From NCBI GenBank assembly GCA_014155875.1, contig JACEFZ010006309.1, positions 124,001 to 188,000 of the forward strand: DNA of 64,000 nucleotides, written 5' to 3'. The notes below the pieces were generated by a model. That model did no database searches. It worked only from the letters and a program-made list of their open reading frames with translations, and was not told the DNA's origin. The stretch is from Cepaea nemoralis. Lineage: Eukaryota > Mollusca > Gastropoda > Stylommatophora > Helicidae. Made by a program: the position numbers and the translations under genes. Positions within the stretch are counted from its first letter, which is position 1. Every line of letters begins with the position of its first letter. Shown piece by piece: positions 21,747 to 32,091 of this stretch.

Positions 21747-22544
21747 GAACAAGTTTCCAGATGAGCGAACAGTAAAATATAGAACAGTTATAGACTATAT
21801 CGCAGGGAAGAAGGAAAGGGGGGGGGGGGGAAGAGGAAGCCACTGTAATGAAGTGGGAAGGGGGGAACCTAGGTCGTGGGAGATATGAACACTATGAGTG
21901 CACAAACAGGGGGAGGGGAAAAACATAGCTATGAGGGAACAACTGGAACAACGAGAGAAGCATTGAAAATGTAGAAGTGGTCACAAAGAGGCATCATAGC
22001 CAAGACCACTGTGTGACAAAAGCTTGGAGTAAAGTGAGGAATGGCTGCCAACACTCAAACATGGAGGCCCCAATCTGAGAACAAGTGTGAATAGAATAAT
22101 CCAGAGTTTGCTTTCATATTGGATATAGTTGTTGTTGCCGGTAGCGGTGGGTCATAGTAGATCTGGAAAAATGGTGATGCAGCACACGTAATATGTGATA
22201 CAGAATGGATGAGGGAGTAGCTGGGAGGGAAGTAGAAGTTGTAATCTATACCAAGCAGTGTGATCTGTGTTTATCTTATGTATAAAAAAGGATGTGTGTG
22301 GGTGTGTGTGTATGTCCTTTATGCGTTCGCGAACGGCCCATCCGATTGAGATGAAATTTTCTACACGTCTTCCTTTCATTCCAGCGCAGCCAACTGTCAT
22401 AGTTTTTTTTCTTCTTCCTCCTCCTCCCTCCTCCCCCTCCCTAAATACGTACGTAAATATATGATGATGATGATGATGAAAGAATCCCCGAACCACAACG
22501 CTAGGACAAGCGAAGAAAATGACGTGACTACACAGAATCGTCAC
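21385..22544. other. Non-coding sequence with G-runs and GT-rich stretch
   Basis: Contains G-runs at about 21713-21745 and 21818-21830. A short stretch at 22265-22470 (GCGTTCGCGAACGGCCCATC, CCGATTGAGATGAAATTTTC) looks like the terminal part of a dispersed element I cannot name. No gene seen. Confidence 0.4.
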
Positions 22545-22680
22545 ACGCCAATCATCATCACCATCATCAAGTGCCGTGCCGGCTGGCGTAGGCGTTCATT
22601 GCTCTCCATAGATCTCGGTCTTTGGTTTTCTGGATCAACTCTGCTGCTGATATTCCTCCATGCCACGGCAATATCAATAA
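22545..22680 (-). mobile_element. Possible LINE 3' end, reverse
   Basis: An ATCATCACCATCATCA run followed by sequence that on the minus strand reads ...WRNISSRVDPENQRPRSME, similar in style to LINE C-termini with (GAT)n tails elsewhere in the window. Confidence 0.4.
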
Positions 22681-22794
22681 CAATTCATCTTTTTATGTGT
22701 AAGGTAGTTATCTACAGTCATGTAGAAGGGAAGAACAATCAATGGAAGGACCAAAATCACAGAACCTAGACGAGTATGAATTCGGAATGGCGAA

Positions 22795-23796
22795 CTCCCT
22801 CCTCCTCTCTTCTCCTCCTCCCTCCTCCTCCCTTCCTCCTCCCTCTACCTCCTCCCTCCACCCTCCTCCTCCTCTCTCCTCCTCCTCTTCCTCTTCCCTC
22901 TACCTCCTCCCCCTCCCTCCTCCTTCTCCCTCTTCCTTCTCCCTCTTCCTCTCCCCTCCTCCTCCATCCTCCTACTCCTTCCTCCTCCATCCTCCTACTC
23001 CTTCCTCCTTCTCCCTCCGCCTCCTCCCTACTCCTCCCTCTCCCTCCTCATCCCTCCTCCTCCTGTCTCCCTCTTCCTCCTGCCTCCCTCCTCCTCCTCC
23101 CTCCTCCTCCTTCTCCCTTCTTCTCCCTCTTCCTCCTCCATCCTACTCCCTCCTCCTCCCTTCTCCTCCTCCTCCCTCTATCTCCTCCTCCTCCCTCCAC
23201 CCTCCTCCTCCCTTCTCCTCCTCTTCCTCCTCCCTTTCCTTCCTCCTCCTTCTACCTCCTCCTCCCTCTACCTCCTTCCTCCACCCTCCTCCTCTTCCAC
23301 CTCCCTTTCCTTCCTCCCATCCTCATTCTCCCTCCTCCTCCCTCCTTCCTCTCCCTCCTCCCTCCTCCTCCTTCCTTCTTCTCCCTCTGCCTCCCCCCTC
23401 CTCCTCTCCCCTCCTCCCTCCTCCTCCTCCTCCATTCTTCTCCTCCTCTCCCCTTCTCCTCCTACCCTCTTCCTCTTCCCCCCCTCCTCCCTCTCCCTCC
23501 TCCATCCTCCTCCTCCCTCTTCCTCCTGCTTCCTCCTCCTCCCTCTTCCTCCCCCTCCTCCCTCTTCCTCCTCCATCCTCCTCCTCCCTCTTCCTCCTCC
23601 TCCTCCCTCTTCCTCCTCCTTCCTCCTCCTTCCTTCTCCTCCCTCCTCCTCCCTCTTCCTTCTCCTCCTACCTCCTCCCTCCTCCTCCTCTCTCCTCCTC
23701 CCTTTTCCTCCCTCCTCCTCCTCCCTCCTCCTCTCCCCTCCTCCTACCCTCTTCCTCTTCTGCTCCCCCTCCTCCCTCTCCCTCCTCCTCCTCCAT

Positions 23797-23844
<48 letters not shown>

Positions 23845-23862
23845 AGAGATTTGAATTGCATC
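22795..23862 (+). repeat. 1-kb polypyrimidine (TCC/TTCC)n tract ending in (GA)n
   Basis: Almost pure C/T on the + strand from about 22795 to 23800 (CTCCTCCCTCCTCCTC), then an abrupt switch to (GA)n at 23801-23850. It gives long spurious Ser/Pro/Leu and Glu/Arg frames. Such tracts can form triplex (H-) DNA. Confidence 0.95.
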
Positions 23863-24119
23863 ACTAATTTTTACGCTACATAATGTATATGTACAATTTT
23901 TTCTCCACTTCTTGCAACTGCGAGAATTCTCACGACAATCGTCAGTGTCTAAATTGTGTGTAAATTGTAGGAGTTTGTTCTTATTAGTTTCAGTAATCAT
24001 GTGAGGCATCATGTATTTGTCTATATGTGAGGATGTATGTATGGGTGTGTATGTGAGGGATATGTGTGTGTGGGGGGGGGGGAATGTGTGTGTGCCTATG
24101 TAAGAGAGAGAGAGAGAGC

Positions 24120-24153
<34 letters not shown>

Positions 24154-24298
24154 ATTCAGTGCTCGCATGTCCTGTAACATGCCATTCCATATTCTTTGTG
24201 TATTTTCATCTTTCACATTATCATTTTGTATGTATGACACTTGATTTTATCAAGTATAATATAACATTACTGTAATGTGAGTGAGAGCGCCAGTGAGT

Positions 24299-24360
<62 letters not shown>

Positions 24361-24490
24361 GTTGAATTGCATCACTAATTTTTAAGTTACAAAATGTATA
24401 TGTACAATTTTTCTCCATTTTCTTTACAATTTTGCGACAATGCTCACGACAATCGTCACTGTATGTGTGTGTAAAGTGTGGGAGTTTGAT
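23848..24490 (+). repeat. Direct duplication of a 130-bp segment between GA tracts
   Basis: GAATTGCATCACTAATTTTT ... CACGACAATCGTCA at 23850-23976 recurs at 24363-24490, about 510 bases apart, each preceded by a (GA)n tract (23801-23850 and 24296-24360). Confidence 0.85.
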
Positions 24491-24499
24491 CATAATAGT

Positions 24500-26180
24500 A
24501 GGTTGGGGGATCGGGGGATGTGTGTGTGGGTGGATTCGTGATGTGTGTGGGTGGGCGGGGTGGGTTTGTGTGGGTGGGTGGGGGATTTGTGTGTAGGTGC
24601 GTGCGATGGTGTATGGGGAGATGTGTTTGTGAGTGGGGATGTGTGTTTGTCTAGGTGGTTGTGGGTGAGTGGGTGGAGGAGGAAATGTTGGTGGATGATT
24701 GATGGTGGGTTATGGGATGGGTGGGGGTATATGTGTGGGTGGGGAGATGTGGGTGTGGGGATATGTGGTGGGTGGGAGATGTGTGCAGGTGGGGGTGGTT
24801 GTGGGTTTGGGGATGTGTATGTGGGTGTGGGATGTTTGGGTGGATGGGTGGGGAGTGTGTGTGGGTGAGAGATGTGTGGGTGAATGTGTGTGGGGGATGT
24901 GTGTGGGTTGGGGGAGGGGTGCGTGATGAGTGTGGGTGATGGATTTGGAGATGTGTGTGTGGGTGGGGAATATGTCTGGCTGGGTGGGGGTGTGTGTGGC
25001 TGGATGCAGGATGTATGTGTGGGTAGTGAGGGTGACTGTAGTTGGGGGATGTGTGGATGGGTAGGAGATGTGTGGATAGATGTGTGTGTGTGGGTGAGGG
25101 ATGTGTCTTTGGGATGTGTGTGGGTGTGGTATTGTGTGGGAGGGGAGCTGGGTGTGGATAAATGATGTTTGTGTGGGTGGGTGAAGGTGTGGTTGGGTTT
25201 GTGGGTGGGTGAATGATGTGTGTGAGGGTGGGGGATGTTTGCTTAGATGGGTGGTTGGGATGTGTGAGTGTGGGTGGGTAGATAGGAGATGTATGTGTTG
25301 ATGAGTGGGTAAGGGACGTGTGGGTGTTAGTGGTTGAGGGATAAGTACGTGTGTCTAGGGATGTGTGAGGGGATGAATGTATGGGTTGTGTATGCGTGGA
25401 TGGGAGGTGTGTGTTTGTGAATGAGGAATGTGTTGGTGGGTGGGGATGTGTGTGAGGGATGTTTGTATGGGTGGGGAGATTGTGCGTGGGTGGGGATGTG
25501 TGTGTATATGGGTAAGGGTGTGTGGTTAAGGGATGTGTGGCTGGGGGAATGGGTGGATGGAGGATGTGTGGTTGGGTGGAGGATGTGTGGTTGGGTAGAG
25601 GATGTGTGGGTGGGTGATTGTATATGAGTAAGGGTGTGTGGTTAAGGGATGTTTGGTTGGGGGATAGGTGGGTAGAGGATGTGTGGGTGGGTAGAGGATA
25701 TGTGGGTGGGTGAGTGTGTGCAGGTTAGGAGATGGTGGGGGATGTTTGTAGGTGTGGGCTCGGGATAAGTGAGTGGGCTGGGGGAGATGGGAGATTATGT
25801 GGGTGAGTGCGGAATTTGTGTGTGGGTAGGTGCGGAATATGTGAGTTGACGGGGAGATGTGTGTGTGGCTGAGGAATGTGTGTTTGGTTGTGTGGTTGGA
25901 GGTGTATGGGTGGAGGAGGATATTGGGTGAGTGATTGTTGGTGGGAAATGGGACGGGTAAAGGATATGTGAGTGGGTGGGGAGATGTGTGTAGGTGGGGG
26001 ATGTGTGGGTTATTGAATGTATGTGTGCTTGGGGTGTGGGTGGATGGGATGTGTGGTGGATGAGAGGTGTGTGTGGGTGGGGAGATGTGTAGGGATGTGG
26101 TGGATGGGTGGGGGAATGTATTGTATGTGTGTGTGGTTGGGTGGGGGAGTTGGAGTGAATGGGGGATGTGTGGGTGGGTG
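24500..26180 (+). repeat. 1.7-kb G/T-rich tract (GTGTGGGTGGGG type)
   Basis: Irregular repeats of GGGGATGTGTGTGGGTG with many GGG runs separated by 1-6 bases, so there is dense potential for G-quadruplexes on the + strand. Long frames here (Gly/Val/Trp/Cys-rich) are artefacts of composition. Confidence 0.93.
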
Positions 26181-26378
26181 GTGGATGTGTCTTATAACAT
26201 AGTAATATGCATTGTTTATGTTTACAAAATTCATGTGACAATGTTTTTTTCCTATGCACTGTTCATGAAAGAAAGATGAGTGATTGGAAGGGCCGAATGT
26301 AAGACGGGCCTGCGTGCCCAATTTGTTACCCTTTGAAAATAAAGTCTGTTCGTTCGTTCGTTCGTTCGTTCGTTCTTC
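26181..26378 (+). mobile_element. 3' end of the (CGTT)n-tailed LINE family
   Basis: CATAGTAATATGCATTG ... GGGCCGAATGTAAGACGGGC ... AAATAAAGTCTGTTCGTTCG, ending in a (CGTT)n run at 26350-26375. It includes an AATAAA signal just before the tail. No coding part remains. Confidence 0.75.
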
Positions 26379-26740
26379 CTCTTCCTCCTCCCTCTACTCC
26401 TCCTCCCTCCTCTTCCTCCTCCTCCCTCCTCCTCCTCCTCCCTTTTCCTCCCTCCTCCTCCTCCTCACTCTACCTCCTGCTTCCTCCTCCCTCCTCCACA
26501 TCCCTCCTCCTCCCTCTTCCTCCTCCTTTCTCCTCATCATTCCTCCTCCTCCTCCCCCTCCTCCCTCCTTCTCCTCCCTCCTCCTTCTACCTCTTCCTCC
26601 CTCCTCCTTCTCCCTCCACCTCCTCCTCTCTCCTCCTCCCTCTCCCTCCTCCTCCCCTCCTCCTGCGTTCTCCTCCTCCTCCTCCTCCTTCTCCCTCTTC
26701 CTCCTCCCTCCTCCTCCCCTCCTCCCTCTCCCTACTGTAC
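26379..26740 (+). repeat. Second polypyrimidine (TCC)n tract
   Basis: C/T-only sequence as at 22795-23800, directly following the LINE tail. Confidence 0.93.
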
Positions 26741-27170
26741 TCTGTCCTATTTCGGGAGTTAATCCCGGTATGTCCTCGTCATGCGTGTCCCTGTCTAGGT
26801 CTGGTCCTAACACTGGTTTGGAGTTCTATCTCCTTCTACTGTCTCTTTCTATCTATACTCTTGTACAGGTCCTTATTATGTCCTGTCTCTGTCCTTTACT
26901 TTCCTCTGTCCTTGTACTACTTCTATCTATGCCTAACCTACTTCTATCTATGCTTATCCAGCGTCTTGACAACGTTGCTTGTCATTTGAAGAACATTGTG
27001 ATCAACCCCAAGCTGATTTTCTACGCAATCTTATGTTCCATAGTTTGCCATTGCTTTCTGGGTGAGAAGTCAACATTTCAGTGCAACATACCAGTGTAGT
27101 GAATAAACCCACTACCCTACCATTAGTACACATTAAGTGTAAAATCAAGTGCTCTTAACCTTCTGGCTGC
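26741..27170. other. Non-coding, pyrimidine-biased, nothing recognised
   Basis: Pyrimidine-biased sequence. A short reversed SINE-core-like fragment (TAGTTTGCCATTGCTTTCTG) lies at about 27040-27060. Confidence 0.35.
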
Positions 27171-27171
27171 A

Positions 27172-27290
27172 CTAAAATCTGTTCCTACATTGGTATGAAT
27201 AAAAACACAAAATATCTGTTCCTACATTGGTATGAATAAAAACACAAAATAGCTGTTCCTACATTGGTATGAATAAAAACATGAAATATC
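27172..27290 (+). repeat. 38-bp tandem repeat, three units
   Basis: CTGTTCCTACATTGGTATGA plus ATAAAAACACAAAATAT in three nearly identical copies. Confidence 0.88.
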
Positions 27291-27292
27291 GT

Positions 27293-27510
27293 TGGAGTGA
27301 ATGGGGGATGTGTGGGTGGGTGGTGGATGTGTCCTTATAACATAGTCATATGCATTGTTATGTTTACAAAATTCATGTGACAATGTTTTTTTCCTATGCA
27401 CTGTTCATGAAAGAAAGATGAGTGATTGGAAGGGCCGAATGTAAGACGGGCCTGCGTGCCCAATTTGTTACCCTTTGAAAATAAAGTCTGTTCGTTCGTT
27501 CTGTTCGTTC
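27293..27510 (+). repeat. Duplicate of the segment at about 26150-26378
   Basis: Repeats not only the LINE 3' end but also about 40 bases of G/T-rich flank (GAATGGGGGATGTGTGGGTG) found before 26181. So this is a local segmental duplication rather than an independent insertion. Confidence 0.82.
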
Positions 27511-27714
27511 TTCTCCTGCTTCTTCTGCTTCTTCTTCTTCTTCTTCTTCTTCTTCTTCTTCTTCTTCTTCTTCTTCTTCTTCTTCTTCTTCTTCTTCTTC
27601 TTCTTCTTCTTCTTCTTCTTCTTCTTCTTCTTCTTCTTCCTCTCCTTGCACGTCTTCATCTACAACAACAACAACAACAACAACAACAACTACTACTACT
27701 ACTACTACTACTAT

Positions 27715-27763
<49 letters not shown>

Positions 27764-27821
27764 GCTACTGCTGCTGCTTCTGCTGCTGCTGATGCTGCTG
27801 CTTCTGCTGCTGCTGATGCTG

Positions 27822-27860
<39 letters not shown>

Positions 27861-27945
27861 TCTTACTTACTTTACTACTTACTTACGTACTACTACTTAC
27901 ATTCTTCTTCTTCTTCTTCTTCTTCTTCTTCTTCTTCTTCTTCAG
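27511..27945 (+). repeat. Compound microsatellite (TTC)n-(ACA)n-(CTA)n-(CTG)n-(CTA)n-(TTC)n
   Basis: Adjacent trinucleotide runs: TTC at 27525-27640, ACA at 27663-27690, CTA and interspersed CTG/ATG to about 27860, then TTC at 27902-27942. No coding meaning. Confidence 0.96.
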
Positions 27946-28439
27946 CTTCCTTCATTTATCTCAGTGAAATATTGTGGGAAAATATAAAGACTTGTATGCG
28001 CTCTTTCCATTGCTGTTTGTAAGTTAGTATTCCGTCTCTATGGGGATACGAGACCATGACTACTGGGCCGGAAAGCAAGTGATGCATCGAGTACTTGAGG
28101 AAAAGTCCGACACAAACTTGCACAACCTGAAGCATTATTTTCGTGAACGGCCTGTTTTTTTAAGTTAGTGTACCAAACAGCGAAAACAGGATATACATGT
28201 TCCGCATTGTAAAGTTAATCTGCACGCGTCATTTGTTGACGACAGCTCTTGGGCTTTTCCATTATATACGTTTTTTCTGAACTGTCCTAATGGATGTAGG
28301 CATGTCCGGGTATTTGACAGAGAGCGAGGAAAGCGGAAACTGCGGGGCATAAGAAGAGTTACTATGTTCACTTGTTTCTGTGAGGCTTCAGAAAGCTAGC
28401 ATACTATTTACATATAACCACGTCACTTGCTTAATGTAG
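27946..28439. other. Non-coding sequence with no recognised feature
   Basis: Ordinary-composition sequence between the microsatellite and a LINE fragment; nothing recognised. Confidence 0.35.
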
Positions 28440-29060
28440 TTGATTCGGGGCTATGCTGGTGGAGGAACACCTTCTCCAGAATGCATATTTGAACGACCCG
28501 AAGTCAGCATAAAAAAGATGCCTTCAACAACATCCGGAGAGTCATGCAGCAGAAGCTTCAGTACATGCGGGACTCCTGGCTGGGCAACAAAGCTGATGAA
28601 ATTCAAGGCCTTGCTGACTGACATTATCAAAAACTTCTATGACTCACTAAAAGCGGTCTGTGGCCCTACATCACCAAGCATAGCTCCCCTCCTTAATGCA
28701 GATGGTGGAACATTGGTCACCGACAAGAAATAAATCCTCCAACGCTGTGCAGAGCATTTTAGCAACATCTTAAATGCAACCTCTTCAGTCAATAACGAAA
28801 CCATCAACTGCCTTTCCCAGGTCCCAACTAATGATACTCTTGCTGACTTGCCTAGCCATAGTGGAAATTAACAATGCTAGCCATCAACTTTCCAGCGGTA
28901 AGACCCCTGGACATGACTGAATCCTGGCAGAGCTCTACAAAGCAGGTGGGCCGGTAATGGTAGAGAAGCTTCATCACGTCTTTACAAACATATGGGTGTC
29001 ACTGATAATGTTATGAGCGCGTTTGGACAAGAGTTTGACATCTGCGTTCGTCGTCCTGCT
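28440..29060 (+). pseudogene. LINE fragment: linker before and start of reverse transcriptase
   Basis: Frame pieces spell KKDAFNNIRRVMQQKLQYMR, DSWLGNKADEIQGL, then KNFYDSLKAVCGPTSPS and LLNADGGTLVTDKK, typical of the region between endonuclease and reverse transcriptase. A diverged SGKTPGHD-like motif and AELYKAGGPVMVEKLH follow. Several frameshifts and stops (one at 28731-28733); the rest of the element is missing. Confidence 0.75.
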
Positions 29061-29159
29061 ATCAGAGTAAAAGACTAGCCATGTTTTATTTTCTTACATA
29101 AAGTTAATTCTTTGGAAAACGTACAGCTGCAGAAGATTTAGCAAGAGAACCCCTTGCAT

Positions 29160-29290
29160 TAATTTGTATGGTATGTGCGTCAGTTGTTCAGAAATTAATG
29201 GCAAACTACGTAACGTAAAAATATCCTACTAAATTACTAACAGTAAAAAATGATCAGTTTGTTGCGATATAATGCAAACGACATGCAACT
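29160..29290 (+). mobile_element. SINE family 1, old truncated copy
   Basis: Degenerate core TCAGAAATTAATGGCAAACT followed by a decayed tail block ending ACATGCAACTAA. Confidence 0.5.
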
Positions 29291-29393
29291 AACCTTATCA
29301 GTGTATATATTATTCGTCCTTTGTTGCATAAAGTTTACATCTCTTTTGTAAAGTGAATTACTGCAGCGACTTATGTCTTATTTTCTTTTGTAG

Positions 29394-30061
29394 AAGCCAA
29401 ACTACAGACCTGCACCCTGTTTTGCCCGGAAGGTCAAGTGCTCAATATATCTGCATGCAGATGCGACCCGAGTAATGTGCTGGTGACCCGCCCACGTGAA
29501 TGCCCTCTGTTAGACTGTTTAGCTACCTCACCTCCCTGCTTGGCCTACAGAATAAACCCCAACACTGGTTGTACAACATGCGACTGCCTCTTCCGCTGTC
29601 CAGCGCGGAAGTGTCCGTCTAAATGCAATGGAGGAGTTGAGTACTTCACTGACCAATTCGGCTGCCAATCATGCCGATGTAAACAGCCACCGCTATGTGG
29701 GAATGCAACCTGCAGTCTGTACTGTGCCGAAGGATACCAGCAAGATCAAAATGATTGCGTCCTTTGCAAGTGTAAACCTTGTGGGGATCTTTGTGAAATA
29801 TTTTGCGAATATGGGAAACTGGAAGATTTCGACGGATGTCAGATTTGTGAATGCAAACCAAAGTCTGAGTGTAGGCCTGTTTGTTCTAATGTTACTTGTG
29901 AACACGGGAGAGTTCTGGACGATTCTGGATGTCCTACCTGTCAGTGCGTTTCAAAGCGTCCTTGTAGACCCATCTGTCCTAGAGTATGCGATTTTGGAAA
30001 CGTGTATGATAAATATGGATGTCCTACGTGTGACTGCATGTCAGAGCCAAACCTTTACTGA
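29394..30061 (+). CDS. Antistasin-like Cys-rich exon 1 (3' terminal)
   Basis: The exon starts after acceptor TTCTTTTGTAG (ends 29393) in phase 1 and runs to a TGA at 30059-30061. No in-frame ATG precedes it, so at least one upstream exon (probably with a signal peptide) is needed. The 222 residues contain about six Cys-rich modules. The recurring patterns GCxxCxC and CxxxCxxGxxxDxxGCxxCxC (for example GRVLDDSGCPTCQC) are those of antistasin-type domains. In leeches these domains inhibit serine proteases; in other animals multi-domain versions are secreted with mostly unknown targets. It is a close paralogue of the exon at 32092. AATAAA signals lie at 30653-30658 and about 30727. Target protease and role here are unknown. 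Confidence 0.78.
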
Positions 30062-30189
30062 TTTTTAAAAAAAAACGGATAACAGAATGCTGTTCCTCTT
30101 TGGTGCATGTCGAAATGCGCCATCATATGTCCTAATGAAATAGCTATTGATAAATATAGATGTTCTAAGTGTCATTGTTTGGTATTGTG

Positions 30190-30645
30190 AAAATGAATAC
30201 TGACATATCTCAGTCTCTGCTTGAATATGTTAACATATCTTTCCCATGTCTCTGATACCAACTTGAATATATGTTAACGTATATTTTCCGTGTCTCTGAC
30301 ACCAACATTTATATATGTTAACCAGCGTATCTTTCAAGTGTCTCTGATACCAACTTGAATACATGTTAACCAACGTATCCTTCCGGTGTCTCTGATACCA
30401 ACATGAATATATGTTAATCAACGTATCTCTCCATGTCTTTGATACCAGCTGGCAGTAAACAATAGATTGAAGAACTATAATAGTCTCAATCTCTGCTTGA
30501 ATATATGCTAATGAATGTACCTTTCCGCCTGTCTATAATACTAACTTGAATATATGTTAATCAACGTATCCTTCCGGTGTCTCTGATACCAACTTGAATC
30601 AATGTTAATCAACGTATCCTTCCCGTGTCTCTGATACCAGCTGGC
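30190..30645 (+). repeat. 44-48-bp minisatellite, about eight units
   Basis: Units with CTCTGATACCAACTTGAATA and ATGTTAATCAACGTATCCTT. A longer period including CTGGCAGTAAACAATA occurs twice (about 30448 and 30639). It would lie in the 3' untranslated region of antistasin-like exon 1 if the distal poly(A) signal is used. Confidence 0.88.
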
Positions 30646-30652
30646 AGTAAAC

Positions 30653-30658
30653 AATAAA
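30653..30658 (+). terminator. Candidate poly(A) signal AATAAA
   Basis: First canonical hexamer downstream of the stop at 30061; a second one follows at about 30727. Both are in AT-rich sequence, so either could be chance. Confidence 0.4.
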
Positions 30659-30871
30659 TAGAAGAATTATGATATATAAAGATAGTCTTACATCGTGTAA
30701 AATCTCTAATATCTTGTCTCTAACGATAATAAACTTCAGTTAAACAATATATTGACTTCTATTGTGTATATATGTGTAAATGTTCATTTACCTCAGTGTT
30801 ATATTGATAAATGTACATTAGATTAAGACATGGCGTGGAACGTCATCACAACATGAAACTATTAAAAATAA

Positions 30872-30950
30872 GTTGCATGTCCTTTACAGGACGTTGGAAT
30901 CAATCCCATCGTTTGGGCTGTTTGTGATTTACTATGCCTATTTAATGTGT
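30872..30950 (-). mobile_element. SINE family 1, 3' tail fragment, reverse
   Basis: AAGTTGCATGTCCTTTACAG GACG followed by a decayed tail block. Only the end of the element remains. Confidence 0.5.
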
Positions 30951-31227
30951 CTCCACTGTGAAGAGGTTAAGGGACCTGTGTGTCCCAATGAACCCAAAGA
31001 GCTATGCCGACGGTAGTGCAGTACCGTGTAGTGTCTTCTATTCCGGACTGGTCAAGGGATAGGAACCAAAAAGTGAGGAACTCAAACCTGCTGCCTTGTA
31101 AGTAGAATGAGGACAGTCAAAGGCGAGTAAAGCAAACACGAAAACAAAAATAATGCTTGTCGAAGACGGATATACTGTACCACATGCTTGACTAAACGAT
31201 ACAGCGCAATTCTACTGAGGATTTACT

Positions 31228-31390
31228 AGAAAATTTGACGTTCAGTAGTTTGCCGTTGCTTTCTAGTGCCTCATATCATCGATATCAACGCAAAGCGGTC
31301 TGTTTTCAGGTCCCCCGTGACGGATTTAGAACCTTCGACGCCCTGTATCTGGGAATTCCGAACCAGTTTCGCAAACCCCTATGTCTTAGA
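31228..31390 (-). mobile_element. SINE family 1, diverged copy, reverse
   Basis: CAGTAGTTTGCCGTTGCTTT is the reverse of the core. Further on, CGACGCCCTGTATCTGGGAA TTCCGAACCAG is a decayed tRNA-like head. Confidence 0.5.
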
Positions 31391-32021
31391 AGTCGGCATG
31401 AAATTAACAAACACACTGGTATTTCCCTGTCCCCAAGAATATATTCCTAGACTAAAGTTCTATTTTACTAGATTTGATACAAACACCTCTTATCGTGAGC
31501 TAGGTGGTTGCTCATCTTCAACACGGAATTCAGCAGTTGCATTAATATATTTAATGATATTCAGATCCCTTCTTGGCCCATTGATGGGAACTCCACAACA
31601 GCCACGAACCAGCCAAAGTATCTCCCTTGTCATTTTCCTTGATACTATTGTTTTCTCACACAAAAATAAAAAACAAAAATCGTGAATTTATGCTCTGGCC
31701 CAAATAACTATCAATGATATCATATGTAACTGAGGAAAAGGAGTGAGAAAGGAATGGTGCTGTGACAGAGGCAGGCAAGAAGGCAGGTAATCATGTAGAC
31801 AGGTAATCATGTAGACAGGTAGAGGTACAGACGGAATGACAGACACTAATAGGAAGAAAGAGTCAAGACCATCATTGCATACAGTGCAGCTACTCTGGCA
31901 GAAAGTAAGAGAAATGAAATTAATAACGCACTTTCAACTCTAAGCTGATGTATCGGCTTCTTGGCAGGCTAGAGTAATTCCATTGAGCAGTTTAATCGGC
32001 TCTTGACAGTGAATCGGTTAA
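31391..32021. other. Sequence between antistasin-like exons, nothing recognised
   Basis: Includes a short AGGTAATCATGTAGAC duplication near 31785-31815. No exon found. Confidence 0.35.
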
Positions 32022-32091
32022 ATGCAATTTTCACATTCTCCTATTATTATTATTATTATACTTCTTTTATGTTCTTTTCTTTGTTTAACAG
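32022..32091 (+). other. Ambiguous stretch: intron end or signal peptide
   Basis: Read as DNA, this is an (ATT)n run, a pyrimidine-rich tract and the acceptor TTTGTTTAACAG. Read in frame from ATG 32022 it gives MQFSHSP, a run of Ile, Leu and Cys and then LTGAEK, a plausible signal peptide continuous with the antistasin-like frame. The paralogous exon at 29394 has an acceptor but no in-frame ATG, which favours the intron reading. Confidence 0.5.

Noticed and set aside
22265..22470. Helitron- or Penelope-like terminal sequence (CCGATTGAGATGAAATTTTC)
   Set aside because: Only a vague resemblance; no second copy or diagnostic end was seen in the window.
22742..23867. Ser/Pro/Leu-rich and Glu/Arg-rich long frames
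   Set aside because: They are translations of a pure C/T tract; no codon or domain signal.
24545..26279. Gly/Val/Trp/Cys-rich frames
   Set aside because: They come from the G/T-rich repeat; no Cys pattern of a known domain.
27394..28022. Poly-Leu, poly-Phe, poly-Glu and poly-Lys frames
   Set aside because: Trinucleotide microsatellites only.
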